From assembly GCF_900141755.1 (NCBI RefSeq), contig NZ_LT670844.1:7536501-7600500 (forward strand): a stretch of 64,000 nt of DNA. The letters run 5' to 3'. Below the pieces are notes generated by a model. The model was given only the letters and a program-made list of their open reading frames with translations, was not told where the DNA came from and searched no databases. Position numbers and translations under genes: made by a program. Source of the stretch: Bradyrhizobium lablabi. Lineage in GTDB: Bacteria; Pseudomonadota; Alphaproteobacteria; Rhizobiales; Xanthobacteraceae. Shown here one piece after another: positions 50,182 through 59,277 of the stretch. Position 1 is the first letter of the stretch; every line of letters starts with the position of its first letter.

Positions 50182-51183
50182 ATGTCACCCCATCTTTGGC
50201 GCGCGGGCCTGTCAGGGCTCGCGATCGCGCTCATTCCACTCTCTCAAAGCCCCGCCCACGAAATCGTTGGCAATCGCTTTTTCCCGGCAACCATTGGCAT
50301 CGACGATCCCGGCGTCAACGATGAGATGTCGCTTCCGACCGCCGACAGCTTCAAGACCGGCGACGTTCCGCCGGTGCGGCAGCGCGATGTATCCACGGAG
50401 TTCTCCAAACGCATCACCGAGGATTTCGCGGTGTCGTTTGGCTCGACCTATACCTTCCTCAGCCCGACCGATCCGACCGCACCAGGCGCCAACGGCTTTC
50501 AGAACCTCGACACGACCTTCAAGTACCGCGTGTTCAGGGACCCCGTGCATGAGTTCGTGATGTCGGTCGGTGTCAGCGTCGAGTGGGGTGGTACCGGCTC
50601 CGAAGACGTGGGCGCGGAGACGTTCAACCACTACACGCCGAACCTGTATTTCGGCAAAGGGTTGGGTGATCTTCCGGACACGCTGTCCTGGATCAGGCCG
50701 GTCGCGATCACCGGCCAGGTCGGTTACTCGATCCCGGAGAAAAATTTCACGCAAACCTTCGGAGTCGATCCTGACACCGGCAATCCGACCGTCGACACCC
50801 AATTCCACCCGCGGGTTCTCAACTGGGGCGCGACTATCCAATACAGCATGCCCTATCTGAAATCGGCCGTGATCGACCTCGGCCTGCCGGAGTTCATCAA
50901 TCACATGATCCCGCTGGTCGAAGCGACCATGCAGACGCCCGTTGCAAATACAATCACCTCCGGAACGATGACGACGGGCACCATCAATCCCGGGGTCATC
51001 TGGGTCGGAAACACCTTCCAAATCGCTGTCGAGGCGCTGATCCCGATCAACCGGCAAAGCGGCACCAATGTCGGGGTGATCGCGCAATTGCACCTCTACC
51101 TCGACGACATCGATCCGCGCGGCATCGGCAAGCCGATCTTCGGCGGCCCCGTGCAGCCCGCAAGCCCATTTGCAAGGAACTGA
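50182..51183 (+). CDS. Probable outer-membrane beta-barrel protein of the copper cluster
   Basis: 333 residues with a Sec signal (GLSGLAIALIPLSQSPAHE). The mature protein has alternating hydrophobic and polar strands with many aromatic and glycine residues (SVGVSVEWGGTGS, GQVGYSIP, GATIQYSMPYL, FQIAVEALIPINRQSG), as in outer-membrane barrels or transporter-like proteins. It ends two bases before the copC-like ATG. GGAG lies seven bases before the start. No precise family is assigned. Confidence 0.7.
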   Translation: MSPHLWRAGLSGLAIALIPLSQSPAHEIVGNRFFPATIGIDDPGVNDEMSLPTADSFKTGDVPPVRQRDVSTEFSKRITEDFAVSFGSTYTFLSPTDPTAPGANGFQNLDTTFKYRVFRDPVHEFVMSVGVSVEWGGTGSEDVGAETFNHYTPNLYFGKGLGDLPDTLSWIRPVAITGQVGYSIPEKNFTQTFGVDPDTGNPTVDTQFHPRVLNWGATIQYSMPYLKSAVIDLGLPEFINHMIPLVEATMQTPVANTITSGTMTTGTINPGVIWVGNTFQIAVEALIPINRQSGTNVGVIAQLHLYLDDIDPRGIGKPIFGGPVQPASPFARN

Positions 51184-51185
51184 CC

Positions 51186-51542
51186 ATGCACCGCTCATCT
51201 CTTTTCGGAATAATCCCGCTGATTTTCCTGCTGGCTGCGGGCGAAGCTTCAGCCCATGCTTTTCTCGATCATGCCGAACCGCGTGTCGGCAACAAGGTCG
51301 CCAGCCCCCCGCGCGAAGTGACGCTGTGGTTCACGCAAAAGCTGGAAGCAGCGTTCAGCAATATCACCGTGACCAACGCGAGCGGCGAACGCGTCGATAC
51401 CGGCAAGCCGCGCGTTGCCGGCAACCAGATGTCGGTCGCGCTGCGTCCGGGCGGCAGCGGGACTTACCACGTGACGTGGCATGTGCTTTCGGTCGACACC
51501 CACAGGACCGAGGGCAATTTCACCTTCCAGGTCGGTCAATAG
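51186..51542 (+). CDS. copC: Copper resistance protein CopC
   Basis: 118-residue periplasmic copper carrier. The signal ends at ASA, leaving His24 as the first mature residue (HAFLDHAEP), which with the Asp and His of HVLSVDTHRTEG forms the classic Cu(II) site. There is no Met-rich Cu(I) loop, so it is a Cu(II)-only CopC. It lies two bases after the barrel gene and 25 before copD. Confidence 0.93.
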   Translation: MHRSSLFGIIPLIFLLAAGEASAHAFLDHAEPRVGNKVASPPREVTLWFTQKLEAAFSNITVTNASGERVDTGKPRVAGNQMSVALRPGGSGTYHVTWHVLSVDTHRTEGNFTFQVGQ

Positions 51543-51567
51543 AGTGATCGGTTAGCGGGAAAGACTG

Positions 51568-52527
51568 ATGACCTGGTTCGGGGCGGAGATCGACGGCCCC
51601 ATGATCGTCGTTCGTACAATCCACTTCGCCGCCACGGCGGTGACGGCCGGCGCCCTTATGTTTCGCGGGGTCGTCGCCGAACCCGCCTTGCGTTCGCAGC
51701 GAGACGCAAGCGCGATCGTGGATTCGCGAATTCGCAAGGTGGCGTGGATCAGTCTCGCCATCGCAATGGTCTCCGGGTTGACCTGGGTGCTGTGGCTGAC
51801 GATGTCGTTGAGTGGCGAGAGCCTCGGCGAAGCGGTGATGTCGGGGGCGCTGCGCGACGTTCTCAACCTGACGCAGTTTGGATGGATATCGCAGATCCGC
51901 TTGGCGCTCGCGATCGTGCTGGCGATTTGTCTCGTCTTCCAGCGCTCTGCGTTGTGTCGCGGGCTCGCCCTGGCGGCGGCTGTGGGCCTCGTTGCTTCCA
52001 TCGCCTGGACCGGACATGCCGGGTCAACCCCGCACAAATTGGGGTATCTGCATCTCGCCTCCGATGCCCTGCATCTTATTGCCGCGGCGGCCTGGATCGG
52101 CGGCCTGGTGCCGCTCGCGCTTCTGCTCACTGCCGGCAGGCGATATCACCTCTTGGCATGGGCTGCGCTCGAACTCGAATTGGTCAGGCGGTTTTCGTTG
52201 CTCGGCATCGTCAGCGTGGCGACGCTGATTGCATCGGGCTTGATCAACGCGTGGATTCTGGTCGGTTCATTCGCCGGGCTTGTCGTTACCTTATACGGTT
52301 GGATATTAATGCTGAAGCTCATCGTTTTCGCCATCATGGTGGCGTTGGCGACGGTCAACCGGTTCAGGCTGACGCCTCAGCTTGCCTTGTCACGGGGGAG
52401 TGAGGCGCAATGCGATGCGCTTCGCTCCCTGACGCGCAATACGGTCACCGAGATCGCGTTGGGGCTTCTCGTCTTCGCCATCGTAGGCCTGCTCGGGACG
52501 CTGCATCCGGCGAGCCATTTTATGTGA
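51568..52527 (+). CDS. copD: Copper resistance protein CopD family membrane protein
   Basis: 319-residue inner-membrane protein with about eight spans. VRTIHFAATAVTAGALMF near the N-terminus and HAGSTPHKLGYLHLASDALHLIAAAAWIGGLVPLALLL in the middle, with clustered histidines in membrane segments, match CopD. It works with CopC in copper transfer across the inner membrane, as known for the family. Confidence 0.93.
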   Translation: MTWFGAEIDGPMIVVRTIHFAATAVTAGALMFRGVVAEPALRSQRDASAIVDSRIRKVAWISLAIAMVSGLTWVLWLTMSLSGESLGEAVMSGALRDVLNLTQFGWISQIRLALAIVLAICLVFQRSALCRGLALAAAVGLVASIAWTGHAGSTPHKLGYLHLASDALHLIAAAAWIGGLVPLALLLTAGRRYHLLAWAALELELVRRFSLLGIVSVATLIASGLINAWILVGSFAGLVVTLYGWILMLKLIVFAIMVALATVNRFRLTPQLALSRGSEAQCDALRSLTRNTVTEIALGLLVFAIVGLLGTLHPASHFM

Positions 52528-52582
52528 GATGTCCGGGACGCAGCGATGCAATCTCGGAAACAATCGGAAGAGGAACAAGAAA

Positions 52583-53134
52583 ATGCAAATCGAAAAGCCA
52601 ACCTTCATGTCGGTCACCCGGACAATCATGGGCGCTGCGGTGCTCGCCTGCTTCCTCGCAGCGCCGGTGCGCGCCGAGGAGGTCAAGGCCGGCGATCTCG
52701 TCATCACGCAGGCCTGGAGCCGCGCCACGCCAGGCGGTGCGAAAATCGGCAGCGGGTATCTCACCATCGAAAACAAGGGATCAGCGCCGGACCGGCTGGT
52801 CGGCGGCTCGGCCGACATCGCCGGCAAGCTCCAGGTCCACGAGATGGCCACCACCAACGGCGTGATGACCATGCGCCCGCTCGATAACGGGTTGACCGTC
52901 GAGCCCGGCAAGACCGTAAAACTGGCGCCGGGCGGTTATCATCTGATGCTGTTCGATCTGAAGAGCCCGCTCAAGCAGGGCGACAAGGTGCCGGTGACGC
53001 TCGAGTTCGAAAAGGCCGGCAAGGTGAAACTCTCGCTCGACGTGCAGGGCGTCGGCGCGCAAGGGCCGGCGGGGGCGGGCGATGCGGGCGGCCACATGGA
53101 CATGAAGAAGATGCCCGACGGCATGAAGATGTGA
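52583..53134 (+). CDS. PCuAC family periplasmic copper chaperone
   Basis: 183 residues. A Sec signal ends near VRAEEV. The PCuAC copper motif is present: HEMATTNGVMTMRPL followed by GGYHLMLFDL (H-x-M ... M ... H-x-M pattern). The C-terminal tail is Met/His-rich (GGHMDMKKMPDGMKM), which could add Cu(I) ligands. PCuAC delivers Cu(I) to cytochrome oxidase assembly in other alphaproteobacteria. AGGAACAAGAAA before the ATG at 52583 decides the start. Confidence 0.92.
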   Translation: MQIEKPTFMSVTRTIMGAAVLACFLAAPVRAEEVKAGDLVITQAWSRATPGGAKIGSGYLTIENKGSAPDRLVGGSADIAGKLQVHEMATTNGVMTMRPLDNGLTVEPGKTVKLAPGGYHLMLFDLKSPLKQGDKVPVTLEFEKAGKVKLSLDVQGVGAQGPAGAGDAGGHMDMKKMPDGMKM

Positions 53135-53544
53135 CGCCGACGATGCGCAGCGCCGGTTACGCCTGGTACCTCGTCACCATAGCAGCACTTGCGGCGTCGC
53201 CGGTGACCGCGCAACAGCCGCCGCTGGCGCTCCATATCCATACCGAGCACGCGATGTTCCAGGTGCTGATCTCGCCCGGTCACGTCGGCACCGACAGCTT
53301 TGTGCTGCAACTGATGTCCGGCGATGGAAGCCTGCTGCCGGTGAAGGAAGCGACGCTTACGCTGAGCCTGCCCGGGCGCGGCATCGCGCCGCTGGCGCGC
53401 AAGGCCACGCTCGGCGGTGACGGCTACTGGCACGTCGCCGACGTGCCGATCCCGCAACCCGGCCGCTGGCACCTGCGCATCGACGCCAGAACCGCCTCTC
53501 AAAACATTACGCTGGAAGACGACGTTGAGGTGCCGGCGCGCTGA
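53131..53544 (+). CDS. YtkA/FixH-like secreted protein of the copper cluster
   Basis: 137 residues from a GTG that overlaps the PCuAC stop; an ATG at 53143 is an alternative. There is a Sec signal (ending VTAQQ), then an all-beta domain with the pattern ATLTLSLPGRGIAPLARKATLGGDGYWHVADVPIPQPGRWHLRI, typical of YtkA-like domains found fused to or beside CopC/CopD (as in YcnJ). Histidines in LHIHTEHAMF near the mature N-terminus could bind copper. The family call is by pattern only. Confidence 0.75.
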   Translation: MTPTMRSAGYAWYLVTIAALAASPVTAQQPPLALHIHTEHAMFQVLISPGHVGTDSFVLQLMSGDGSLLPVKEATLTLSLPGRGIAPLARKATLGGDGYWHVADVPIPQPGRWHLRIDARTASQNITLEDDVEVPAR

Positions 53545-53744
53545 GCCGTCGTTTGCGGGTTTTTTCGTTCATCGGCGCTTGACCGACCCGCTCGCGCCTT
53601 ATTCGCGCCGTCAATGTCGGGCGCAAAGTAGCAGGAAATCCGTTTGCTGAGCGGCCTTTTTGCCGACCGGCGGCCTTGTGTTTTGGCACCCGATCCGGTT
53701 TCACTGCTCATCTCCAATGTCAGAGCGATTCTACCGGTGTACCC

Positions 53745-55064
53745 ATGCGATTGTCGCGGTTCTTTCTGCCCATCCTGAAAGAGAATCCGAAAGAGGCGGA
53801 GATCGTGTCGCATCGGCTGATGCTGCGCGCGGGCATGATGCGGCAGGAGGCGGCGGGCATCTATGCCTGGCTGCCGCTGGGCTTGCGGGTGCTTAAGAAG
53901 ATCGAACAGATCGTCCGCGAGGAACAGAACCGCGCCGGCGCGCTGGAACTGTTGATGCCGACGCTGCAGCTCGCAGATCTTTGGCGCGAAAGCGGCCGCT
54001 ACGATGCTTACGGTCCAGAAATGCTGCGCATTACCGACCGCCACAAGCGCGAATTGCTGTTTGGTCCGACCAATGAGGAAATGATCACCGAGATTTTCCG
54101 CGCCTACGTGAAATCCTACAAGAGCCTGCCGCTCAACCTCTATCATATCCAGTGGAAATTCCGCGACGAGCAGCGGCCGCGGTTCGGCGTCATGCGCGGC
54201 CGCGAATTCCTGATGAAGGATGCCTATTCGTTCGACATCGACGAGGCCGCGGCGCGGCGCTCCTACAACAAGATGTTCGTCGCCTATTTGCGCACCTTTG
54301 CACGGATGGGACTGAAGGCGATCCCGATGCGCGCCGAGACCGGCCCAATCGGCGGCGATCTCAGCCACGAATTCATCGTGCTCGCGGAAACCGGCGAGTC
54401 CGCCGTCTATTGCGACAGCGACGTGCTCAGTCTGCCTGTGCCCGGCGAGGAGATCGATTACGACGGCGATCTCGAGCCGATCATCAGGCAATGGACCTCG
54501 GTCTATGCCGCGACCGAGGACGTCCACGACGCCGCGCGTTTCGACCGCGAGGTGGGGCCTGAGAAGAAAGTCCACACCAGGGGCATCGAGGTCGGCCAGA
54601 TCTTCTATTTCGGCACCAAATATTCCGACACCATGAAGGCCATGGTCGCCGGTCCCGACGGCGCCGATGTGCCGATCCATGGCGGCTCCTACGGCGTCGG
54701 CGTCTCGCGTTTGGTCGGCGCCATCATCGAGGCCTGCCATGACGATGCCGGCATCAAATGGCCGGAAGCGGTGGCCCCGTTCAAGGCTGTCATCCTCAAT
54801 CTGAAGCAGGGCTCCGATGACACCGACACCGCCTGCGAAAAGCTCTACCAGGAACTCACCGCCAAGGGCGTCGAAGTCCTCTACGACGACACCGACCAGC
54901 GCGCCGGCGCCAAATTCGCCGCCGCCGACCTGATCGGCATTCCCTGGCAGATTCTGGTCGGGCCGAAAGGGCTCGTCGACGGCAAGCTCGAGCTCAAGCG
55001 GCGCGGCGACGGGACGCGCGAGAATCTCAGCCCGGCCGAGGTCGTGGCGCGATTAACCTCGTGA
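53745..55064 (+). CDS. proS: Prolyl-tRNA synthetase, short form
   Basis: 439-residue class II synthetase. Motif 2 lies around [26 protein letters not shown], motif 3 around [16 protein letters not shown], and the anticodon-binding domain runs from AVILNLKQG to the end. E. coli ProRS is 572 residues because of an inserted editing domain between motifs 2 and 3. Here that stretch is short, so the cis-editing domain is missing, as is known for alphaproteobacterial ProRS. The start MRLSRFFLP at 53745 fits the family. Confidence 0.96.
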   Translation: MRLSRFFLPILKENPKEAEIVSHRLMLRAGMMRQEAAGIYAWLPLGLRVLKKIEQIVREEQNRAGALELLMPTLQLADLWRESGRYDAYGPEMLRITDRHKRELLFGPTNEEMITEIFRAYVKSYKSLPLNLYHIQWKFRDEQRPRFGVMRGREFLMKDAYSFDIDEAAARRSYNKMFVAYLRTFARMGLKAIPMRAETGPIGGDLSHEFIVLAETGESAVYCDSDVLSLPVPGEEIDYDGDLEPIIRQWTSVYAATEDVHDAARFDREVGPEKKVHTRGIEVGQIFYFGTKYSDTMKAMVAGPDGADVPIHGGSYGVGVSRLVGAIIEACHDDAGIKWPEAVAPFKAVILNLKQGSDDTDTACEKLYQELTAKGVEVLYDDTDQRAGAKFAAADLIGIPWQILVGPKGLVDGKLELKRRGDGTRENLSPAEVVARLTS

Positions 55065-55137
55065 CGAATTATCCACCGGGCCTGCTGGCGGACAGACGTA
55101 ACGCCACAATTCGCCCGAATCGTGTGAAAATCGAACT

Positions 55138-56418
55138 ATGGATGAATCCATGAGCGAGCCAGTTCGAACCCCACCTTTCGCGCCATTCGAATGGCTGCTG
55201 TCCGGACGCTATTTGCGGGCACGTCGCAAGGAAGGTTTTATCTCGGTCATCGCCGGTTTCTCCTTCCTCGGCATCATGCTCGGCGTCGCCACGCTGATCA
55301 TCGTAATGGCGGTCATGAACGGTTTTCGCAAGGAGCTGTTGGACAAGATCCTCGGCCTCAACGGACATCTCCTGGTGCAGCCGCTGGAATCGCCCCTGAC
55401 CGACTGGAAGGACGTCGCCGAGCGTATCAACCAGGTCGCGGGCATTAGGCTCGCGGCACCCGTCGTCGATGGCCAGGGACTGGGATCCTCGCCGTTCAAC
55501 GCGGCCGGCGTCTTCATCCGCGGCATCCGCGCCGACGATCTCAACAACCTCACCTCGATCGCCAAGAACATCAAGCAGGGCTCGCTCGAGAATTTTGACG
55601 AGGGGCAGGGCGTCGCCATCGGCCGCAGGCTGGCCGATCAATTGTCGCTGCATGCCGGCGACAGCATCACGCTGGTCTCGCCGAAGGGCGCGGTGACCCC
55701 GATGGGCACGACGCCGCGCATAAAACCGTACAAGATCGCGGCCGTGTTCGAGATCGGCATGTCGGAATATGACGCGAGCTTCGTGTTCATGCCGCTGGCC
55801 GAGGCGCAAGCCTATTTCAACCGCAACAACGACGTGACCGCGATCGAGGTGTTCACCACCAACCCCGACAAGATCGACACCTACCGCAAGACCGTGACCG
55901 AAGCCGCCGGGCGGCCGGTGTTTCTGGTCGACTGGCGGCAGCGCAACTCGACCTTCTTCAACGCGCTGCAGGTCGAACGCAACGTGATGTTCTTGATCCT
56001 CACCATGATCGTGCTGGTGGCGGCACTCAACATCGTCTCCGGCCTGATCATGCTGGTGAAAGACAAGGGCCAGGACATCGCGATCCTGCGCACCATGGGC
56101 GCCTCGCAGGGCTCGATCATGCGGATATTCCTGATCACCGGCGCCTCGATCGGGGTCGTCGGTACCATGACCGGCTTTTTCGTCGGCCTTCTGATCTGCC
56201 TGAATATCGAATCGATCCGCCAGTTTCTGTCCTGGCTCACCAACACCGAATTGTTCTCGCCGGAGCTTTATTTTCTCTCCAAGCTGCCGGCCGAGGTCGA
56301 TTTCGGTGAGACCAGCGCGGTCGTGATCATGGCGCTGACGCTGTCCTTCCTTGCCACCCTCTATCCCTCCTGGCGCGCCGCCCGGCTCGATCCCGTCGAA
56401 GCGCTCCGGTACGAGTGA
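55138..56418 (+). CDS. lolC: Lipoprotein-releasing ABC transporter permease (LolC/E family)
   Basis: 426-residue inner-membrane protein with four spans and a large periplasmic domain between spans 1 and 2. [47 protein letters not shown] and the C-terminal SLVRTMGAS-like segment ([17 protein letters not shown]) identify the family. A single LolC/E-type permease with LolD implies a homodimeric LolF-like system. An alternative start is the ATG at 55150. proS-lolC-lolD-dnaE is a common order in this class. Confidence 0.94.
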   Translation: MDESMSEPVRTPPFAPFEWLLSGRYLRARRKEGFISVIAGFSFLGIMLGVATLIIVMAVMNGFRKELLDKILGLNGHLLVQPLESPLTDWKDVAERINQVAGIRLAAPVVDGQGLGSSPFNAAGVFIRGIRADDLNNLTSIAKNIKQGSLENFDEGQGVAIGRRLADQLSLHAGDSITLVSPKGAVTPMGTTPRIKPYKIAAVFEIGMSEYDASFVFMPLAEAQAYFNRNNDVTAIEVFTTNPDKIDTYRKTVTEAAGRPVFLVDWRQRNSTFFNALQVERNVMFLILTMIVLVAALNIVSGLIMLVKDKGQDIAILRTMGASQGSIMRIFLITGASIGVVGTMTGFFVGLLICLNIESIRQFLSWLTNTELFSPELYFLSKLPAEVDFGETSAVVIMALTLSFLATLYPSWRAARLDPVEALRYE

Positions 56419-56426
56419 GGGAAAAG

Positions 56427-57125
56427 ATGGAGCAGGGGGCGGAAGATGTACCGGTCGTCTATCTCCACGAGATAAAACGCCAGTACACGCAGGGGGAAAC
56501 CACCCTGACCATCCTCAACGGCGCCAAGCTCGCGCTGTGGGCCGGACAGTCGGTAGCGCTGGTGGCGCCCTCCGGCGCCGGCAAATCGACATTGCTGCAT
56601 ATCGCGGGCCTGCTCGAGAGCCCCGACGACGGCGAGGTCTATATCGGCGGCACCGCGACTTCGGGATTGTCGGACATCGAGCGCACGCAAATTCGCCGCA
56701 CCGACATCGGCTTCGTCTATCAGTCGCATCGGCTCTTGCCGGAATTCTCCGCACTCGAAAATGTCATGCTGCCGCAGATGATACGAGGGCTGAAGCGTGC
56801 CGAGACCGTCAAGCGCGCCACCGAGATCCTGGCCTATCTGGGCCTCGGCGAACGCATCAAACACCGGCCGGCGGAATTATCGGGCGGCGAGCAGCAGCGG
56901 GTGGCGATCGCGCGCGCGGTCGCCAACGCGCCACGGGCGCTGCTGGCGGATGAACCGACCGGAAATCTCGATCCGAACACCGCCGACCATGTGTTCCATG
57001 CGCTGATGCAGCTCGTCAAAGCCACCCGCGTCGCGATGCTGATCGCGACCCACAACATGGAGTTGGCGGGCCGGATGGACCGCCGGGTGTCGCTGGTGGA
57101 CGGCCTGGTGGTCGAATTGGATTAG
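56427..57125 (+). CDS. lolD: Lipoprotein-releasing ABC transporter ATPase LolD
   Basis: 232-residue ATPase with Walker [10 protein letters not shown], signature LSGGEQQR, Walker [13 protein letters not shown] and the H-loop IATHN. GAGGGAAAAG before the ATG at 56427 decides the start over a GTG at 56415. It drives lipoprotein release from the inner membrane with the preceding permease. The stop codon is directly followed by the 100-base repeat. Confidence 0.95.
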   Translation: MEQGAEDVPVVYLHEIKRQYTQGETTLTILNGAKLALWAGQSVALVAPSGAGKSTLLHIAGLLESPDDGEVYIGGTATSGLSDIERTQIRRTDIGFVYQSHRLLPEFSALENVMLPQMIRGLKRAETVKRATEILAYLGLGERIKHRPAELSGGEQQRVAIARAVANAPRALLADEPTGNLDPNTADHVFHALMQLVKATRVAMLIATHNMELAGRMDRRVSLVDGLVVELD

Positions 57126-57225
57126 AGCATGATCCGGAAAAGTGGGCACCGGTTTTCCGAAAAGATCATGCTCAAACAAAAAGATAGAGCGGGATGACGA
57201 TTCGAAGAAAAGTCATGCCGCTCTA
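57126..57225. repeat. 100-base two-hairpin intergenic repeat, copy 2
   Basis: Same length and architecture as the copy at 35138, differing at a few positions (for example GGGCACCGG for GGGTACCGG, AAGATAGAGC for AAGTTAGAGC, and changes in the second hairpin that partly preserve pairing). Like copy 1 it begins at the base after a stop codon. It lies between lolD and a convergent DUF3551 gene. Confidence 0.88.
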
Positions 57226-57227
57226 GG

Positions 57228-57494
57228 TCAATAAACCCGGCGATGCCGCTTGGGGTACCGTCCGTACGGCTCCTGATACGCGCTCGCGAAGTACGGATTG
57301 ACCAGGCATTGGGCGGCGCGGCCGGAGGCGGAAAGATTGCACTGCGCCAGCGACGTATATCGGCATTCGTAATAGGTCGCCTTGCCATACACATGCAGGC
57401 AAACCGGATAACTGGGGTCGTAGGTCTGGGCCCGTGCCGACCCGGCCATCGACGCCGTCGCGATCGCCAAGATCGCCAAACCCAGGATGCGCAT
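57228..57494 (-). CDS. DUF3551 family secreted protein, first of three
   Basis: 88 residues with a Sec signal ending SARA-QTY. The mature part has the family pattern of six cysteines and a C-terminal NPY/F (PVCLHVYG, YECRYTSLAQCNLSASGRAAQCLVNPYF). Its ATG overlaps the stop of the next upstream gene by one base (TGATG). The function of the family is unknown. Confidence 0.85.
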   Translation of the reverse strand: MRILGLAILAIATASMAGSARAQTYDPSYPVCLHVYGKATYYECRYTSLAQCNLSASGRAAQCLVNPYFASAYQEPYGRYPKRHRRVY

Positions 57495-57769
57495 CAGAAC
57501 CTCCGGTGGGACAGGCGGCTGTGGGCCGGCTGCAATTCGGCCCGGGCGCTGTAATAGGGATTGGCGTCGCACCAGGCGGTCCGCCCCGCGGCGCTGGCGC
57601 GGCACTGCGCGTAGCTGGAAAAGCTGCAGTCACCGCGGCCGGAGCCGAAATCGCAGCCCTTGATGCAGAACGGATATTCCTGCGCCGCCGCCGGCAGCGC
57701 GGCGGAGGTCCAGGCGGCGCCGCACAGCGTCAGCGCCCAAAATGCCGTTTGCCAGGAAGTCCCGCGCAT
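57494..57769 (-). CDS. DUF3551 family secreted protein, second of three
   Basis: 91 residues, signal ending AAA-QEY. The pattern FCIKGCDFGSGRGDCSFSSYAQCRASAAGRTAWCDANPYY matches its neighbours. It is translationally coupled to the gene at 57228. Confidence 0.85.
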   Translation of the reverse strand: MRGTSWQTAFWALTLCGAAWTSAALPAAAQEYPFCIKGCDFGSGRGDCSFSSYAQCRASAAGRTAWCDANPYYSARAELQPAHSRLSHRRF

Positions 57770-57857
57770 TTGCGTTCCTCCGTTGCCGGTTTCGCCGCCA
57801 TGTCAGATCGCAAGCAGACAGGCCTTGCCGTTCGCAGTCAATTCACGTTCACGCGTT

Positions 57858-57882
57858 ATGGCAGCGCGGTCCGCGCTGCCAT
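57858..57882. other. 25-base near-perfect palindrome
   Basis: ATGGCAGCGCGG, a central T, and the exact complement. It lies between the second and third DUF3551 genes, 5 bases past the stop codon of the third. There is no T-run, so it may be a processing or weak termination hairpin. Confidence 0.6.
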
Positions 57883-57886
57883 GCGA

Positions 57887-58168
57887 TCAGTAGGCGGGAT
57901 ATACCGAGCGTGTGCGATTGCGGCCGCGAGTGGGGCGCGGGGCGTAATCGTCGTCGGCCCTGTAATAGGGATTTTCGATGCAGTAGAGAAACCGCCCCGA
58001 GGCCGTGGCCTGACACTGCTCGTAGCTGTCCCAGACGCAGTTGCTCAGCCCCGGATATTGGTTGCCCTGAAGACAAAAGGGATGGCGGGTGCCGACGGCC
58101 TCGGCCGGCGCAAGCCCAACCACCGCCAAGCCGCCCGCGGCCACCAGGATGAGAGCGATGTTACGCAT
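57887..58168 (-). CDS. DUF3551 family secreted protein, third of three
   Basis: 93 residues, signal ending AEA-VGT. FCLQGNQYPGLSNCVWDSYEQCQATASGRFLYCIENPYY has the same cysteine and NPYY pattern; the tail is arginine-rich. It is 117 bases upstream of the other two genes, so the three may share a transcript. Confidence 0.85.
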   Translation of the reverse strand: MRNIALILVAAGGLAVVGLAPAEAVGTRHPFCLQGNQYPGLSNCVWDSYEQCQATASGRFLYCIENPYYRADDDYAPRPTRGRNRTRSVYPAY

Positions 58169-58341
58169 AACGTCTCCTTCGGCCGCAGCCGCTTGCTTGA
58201 TCGATTCCTTCCGGGCAAACCCAAGCCGGAGCGGCTCCTTCCGTCAACTCACATTCCGGGAATTCGGCGCCCGCGCCCGCGCCTGTGGCAAAACGGTGGT
58301 TTTTGATTGATCTCAAGGGCATCCTGTTAGATAGCGCGATT

Positions 58342-58548
58342 ATGCTGCCGCCTATGTTTGACGTCGTGATCATCAAGCGCCGCCCGACCAAATGGGTTTG
58401 GCAAGTGCGCGACCGCGAGGGAACCATCCTGATGCACGGATGGGAGCCGACCCGCCGCGCCGCCAAATACAAAGGCGACCGCGCGCTGTTCCTGCTGCTG
58501 GCCGCCGGGGCCTATGGCCCGCCCCAGGGGATCCTGGGCACCGAATGA
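58342..58548 (+). CDS. Small conserved-type protein of unknown function
   Basis: 68 residues from the ATG chosen (MLPPMFDVVI); starts at 58285 and 58354 are also open. It is basic and tryptophan-rich (RRPTKWVWQVRDREGTILMHGWEPTRRAAKYKGDRALFLLLAAG), with no signal or span. Proteins of this look occur in Bradyrhizobium by recollection. No ribosome site favours one start clearly. Confidence 0.6.
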   Translation: MLPPMFDVVIIKRRPTKWVWQVRDREGTILMHGWEPTRRAAKYKGDRALFLLLAAGAYGPPQGILGTE

Positions 58549-58626
58549 GACCGGCCGATTCTGCCGATCGCGGCTTGAGCCCTGCCGCCGGACAATCTCG
58601 ACTGCGAACCGAGGAAATAAGCGGGC

Positions 58627-58797
58627 CTATTCTTCGACGAGCCGGATGTCCGCATCGCTCAGCGCGGAGAGAAGGGCTTCAATGTCCTCCGGCCCAACTT
58701 GATCGGATGGGACCAAGTCATTGAGTTGATTGAACGTGATGGTGCCTGTCGGCTCTGCCATCTCAATCGCCCTTCGGATTAATTCCGCCAATTTCAT
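58627..58797 (-). CDS. Free-standing sigma-70 region 1.1-like protein
   Basis: 56 residues. After a helix (MKLAELIRRAIEMAE) the segment ITFNQLNDLVPSDQVGPED and then IEALLSALSDADIRLVEE follows the pattern of RpoD region 1.1 (T-x-x-x-LN-x-x-LPSDQ ... I-x-x-x-x-x-x-LS-x-x-x-I-x-VVE). Region 1.1 in full sigma factors masks the DNA-binding regions and occupies the core channel. Here it is alone, with no other sigma region. GAGGAGAGCTAG directly precedes the ATG, so translation is very likely. Its partner and role are unknown. Confidence 0.82.
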   Translation of the reverse strand: MKLAELIRRAIEMAEPTGTITFNQLNDLVPSDQVGPEDIEALLSALSDADIRLVEE

Positions 58798-58884
58798 CTA
58801 GCTCTCCTCAAAATGGGGCTCCTACTAAAGGGAGGAGAGGCGGCGGCTCCGGAATTAAACCAAGGCATTCATTCGTCGAGCCGG

Positions 58885-59212
58885 TAGTGGGTCAGTTTGA
58901 TTGTTGCAGACTTCCGGGCTGGAAAACGGGTGGTTCCGGGCGCATATTTCGGGGATGGCGACAATTGTTCAATGCAATTGCGGCGCCGAGTACAGACGCA
59001 CTGAAGAGAAGTTCTTGGTACCGCATACGGGTGACGCGGTCTGCACGGTCTGCGGGGCCGCGCTAGAATCGTGGGAGGAAAGCACTCACGTTCCCTCATA
59101 CGAACTTATTGAACGTCCACAGACAGAAAGCCGGCATGACAAGCCACCCCAAACGCCGTAGGGACCCCGACCAACTCGCTAAGTCGGGTCATTTTTCAAA
59201 CTGACCCACTAC
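58885..59212. mobile_element. Short IS1-type derivative (internally deleted, 328 bases)
   Basis: Bounded by GTAGTGGGTCAGTTTGA (58885-58901) and its exact inverse (59196-59212). The left 300 bases parallel the left part of the full-length element at 60688: the same end, a leader containing GGGCGCATATTT, a small open frame in the same slot, and the start of the KGG-type frame (SHPK-R-RDP-QLAKS). That frame is then joined directly to the right end, removing the transposase. It has no transposase of its own. Confidence 0.78.
58955..59161 (+). CDS. Small zinc-ribbon-like protein in the short IS derivative
   Basis: 68 residues from MATIVQ. C-x-C at CNCGAE and C-x2-C at CTVCGAALESWEE, about 25 residues apart, look like an MJ0042-type zinc ribbon. 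The tail is polar. It occupies the same slot between IS end and KGG frame as the unrelated 59-residue frame of the full-length element. Whether it is expressed is not known. Confidence 0.6.
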   Translation: MATIVQCNCGAEYRRTEEKFLVPHTGDAVCTVCGAALESWEESTHVPSYELIERPQTESRHDKPPQTP

Positions 59213-59277
59213 GCCTCTTGACTGATGGTAAATGGGCCGCGTCGGGCCTACCGGCCGAAGCTGGCGCACCCAAGAAG

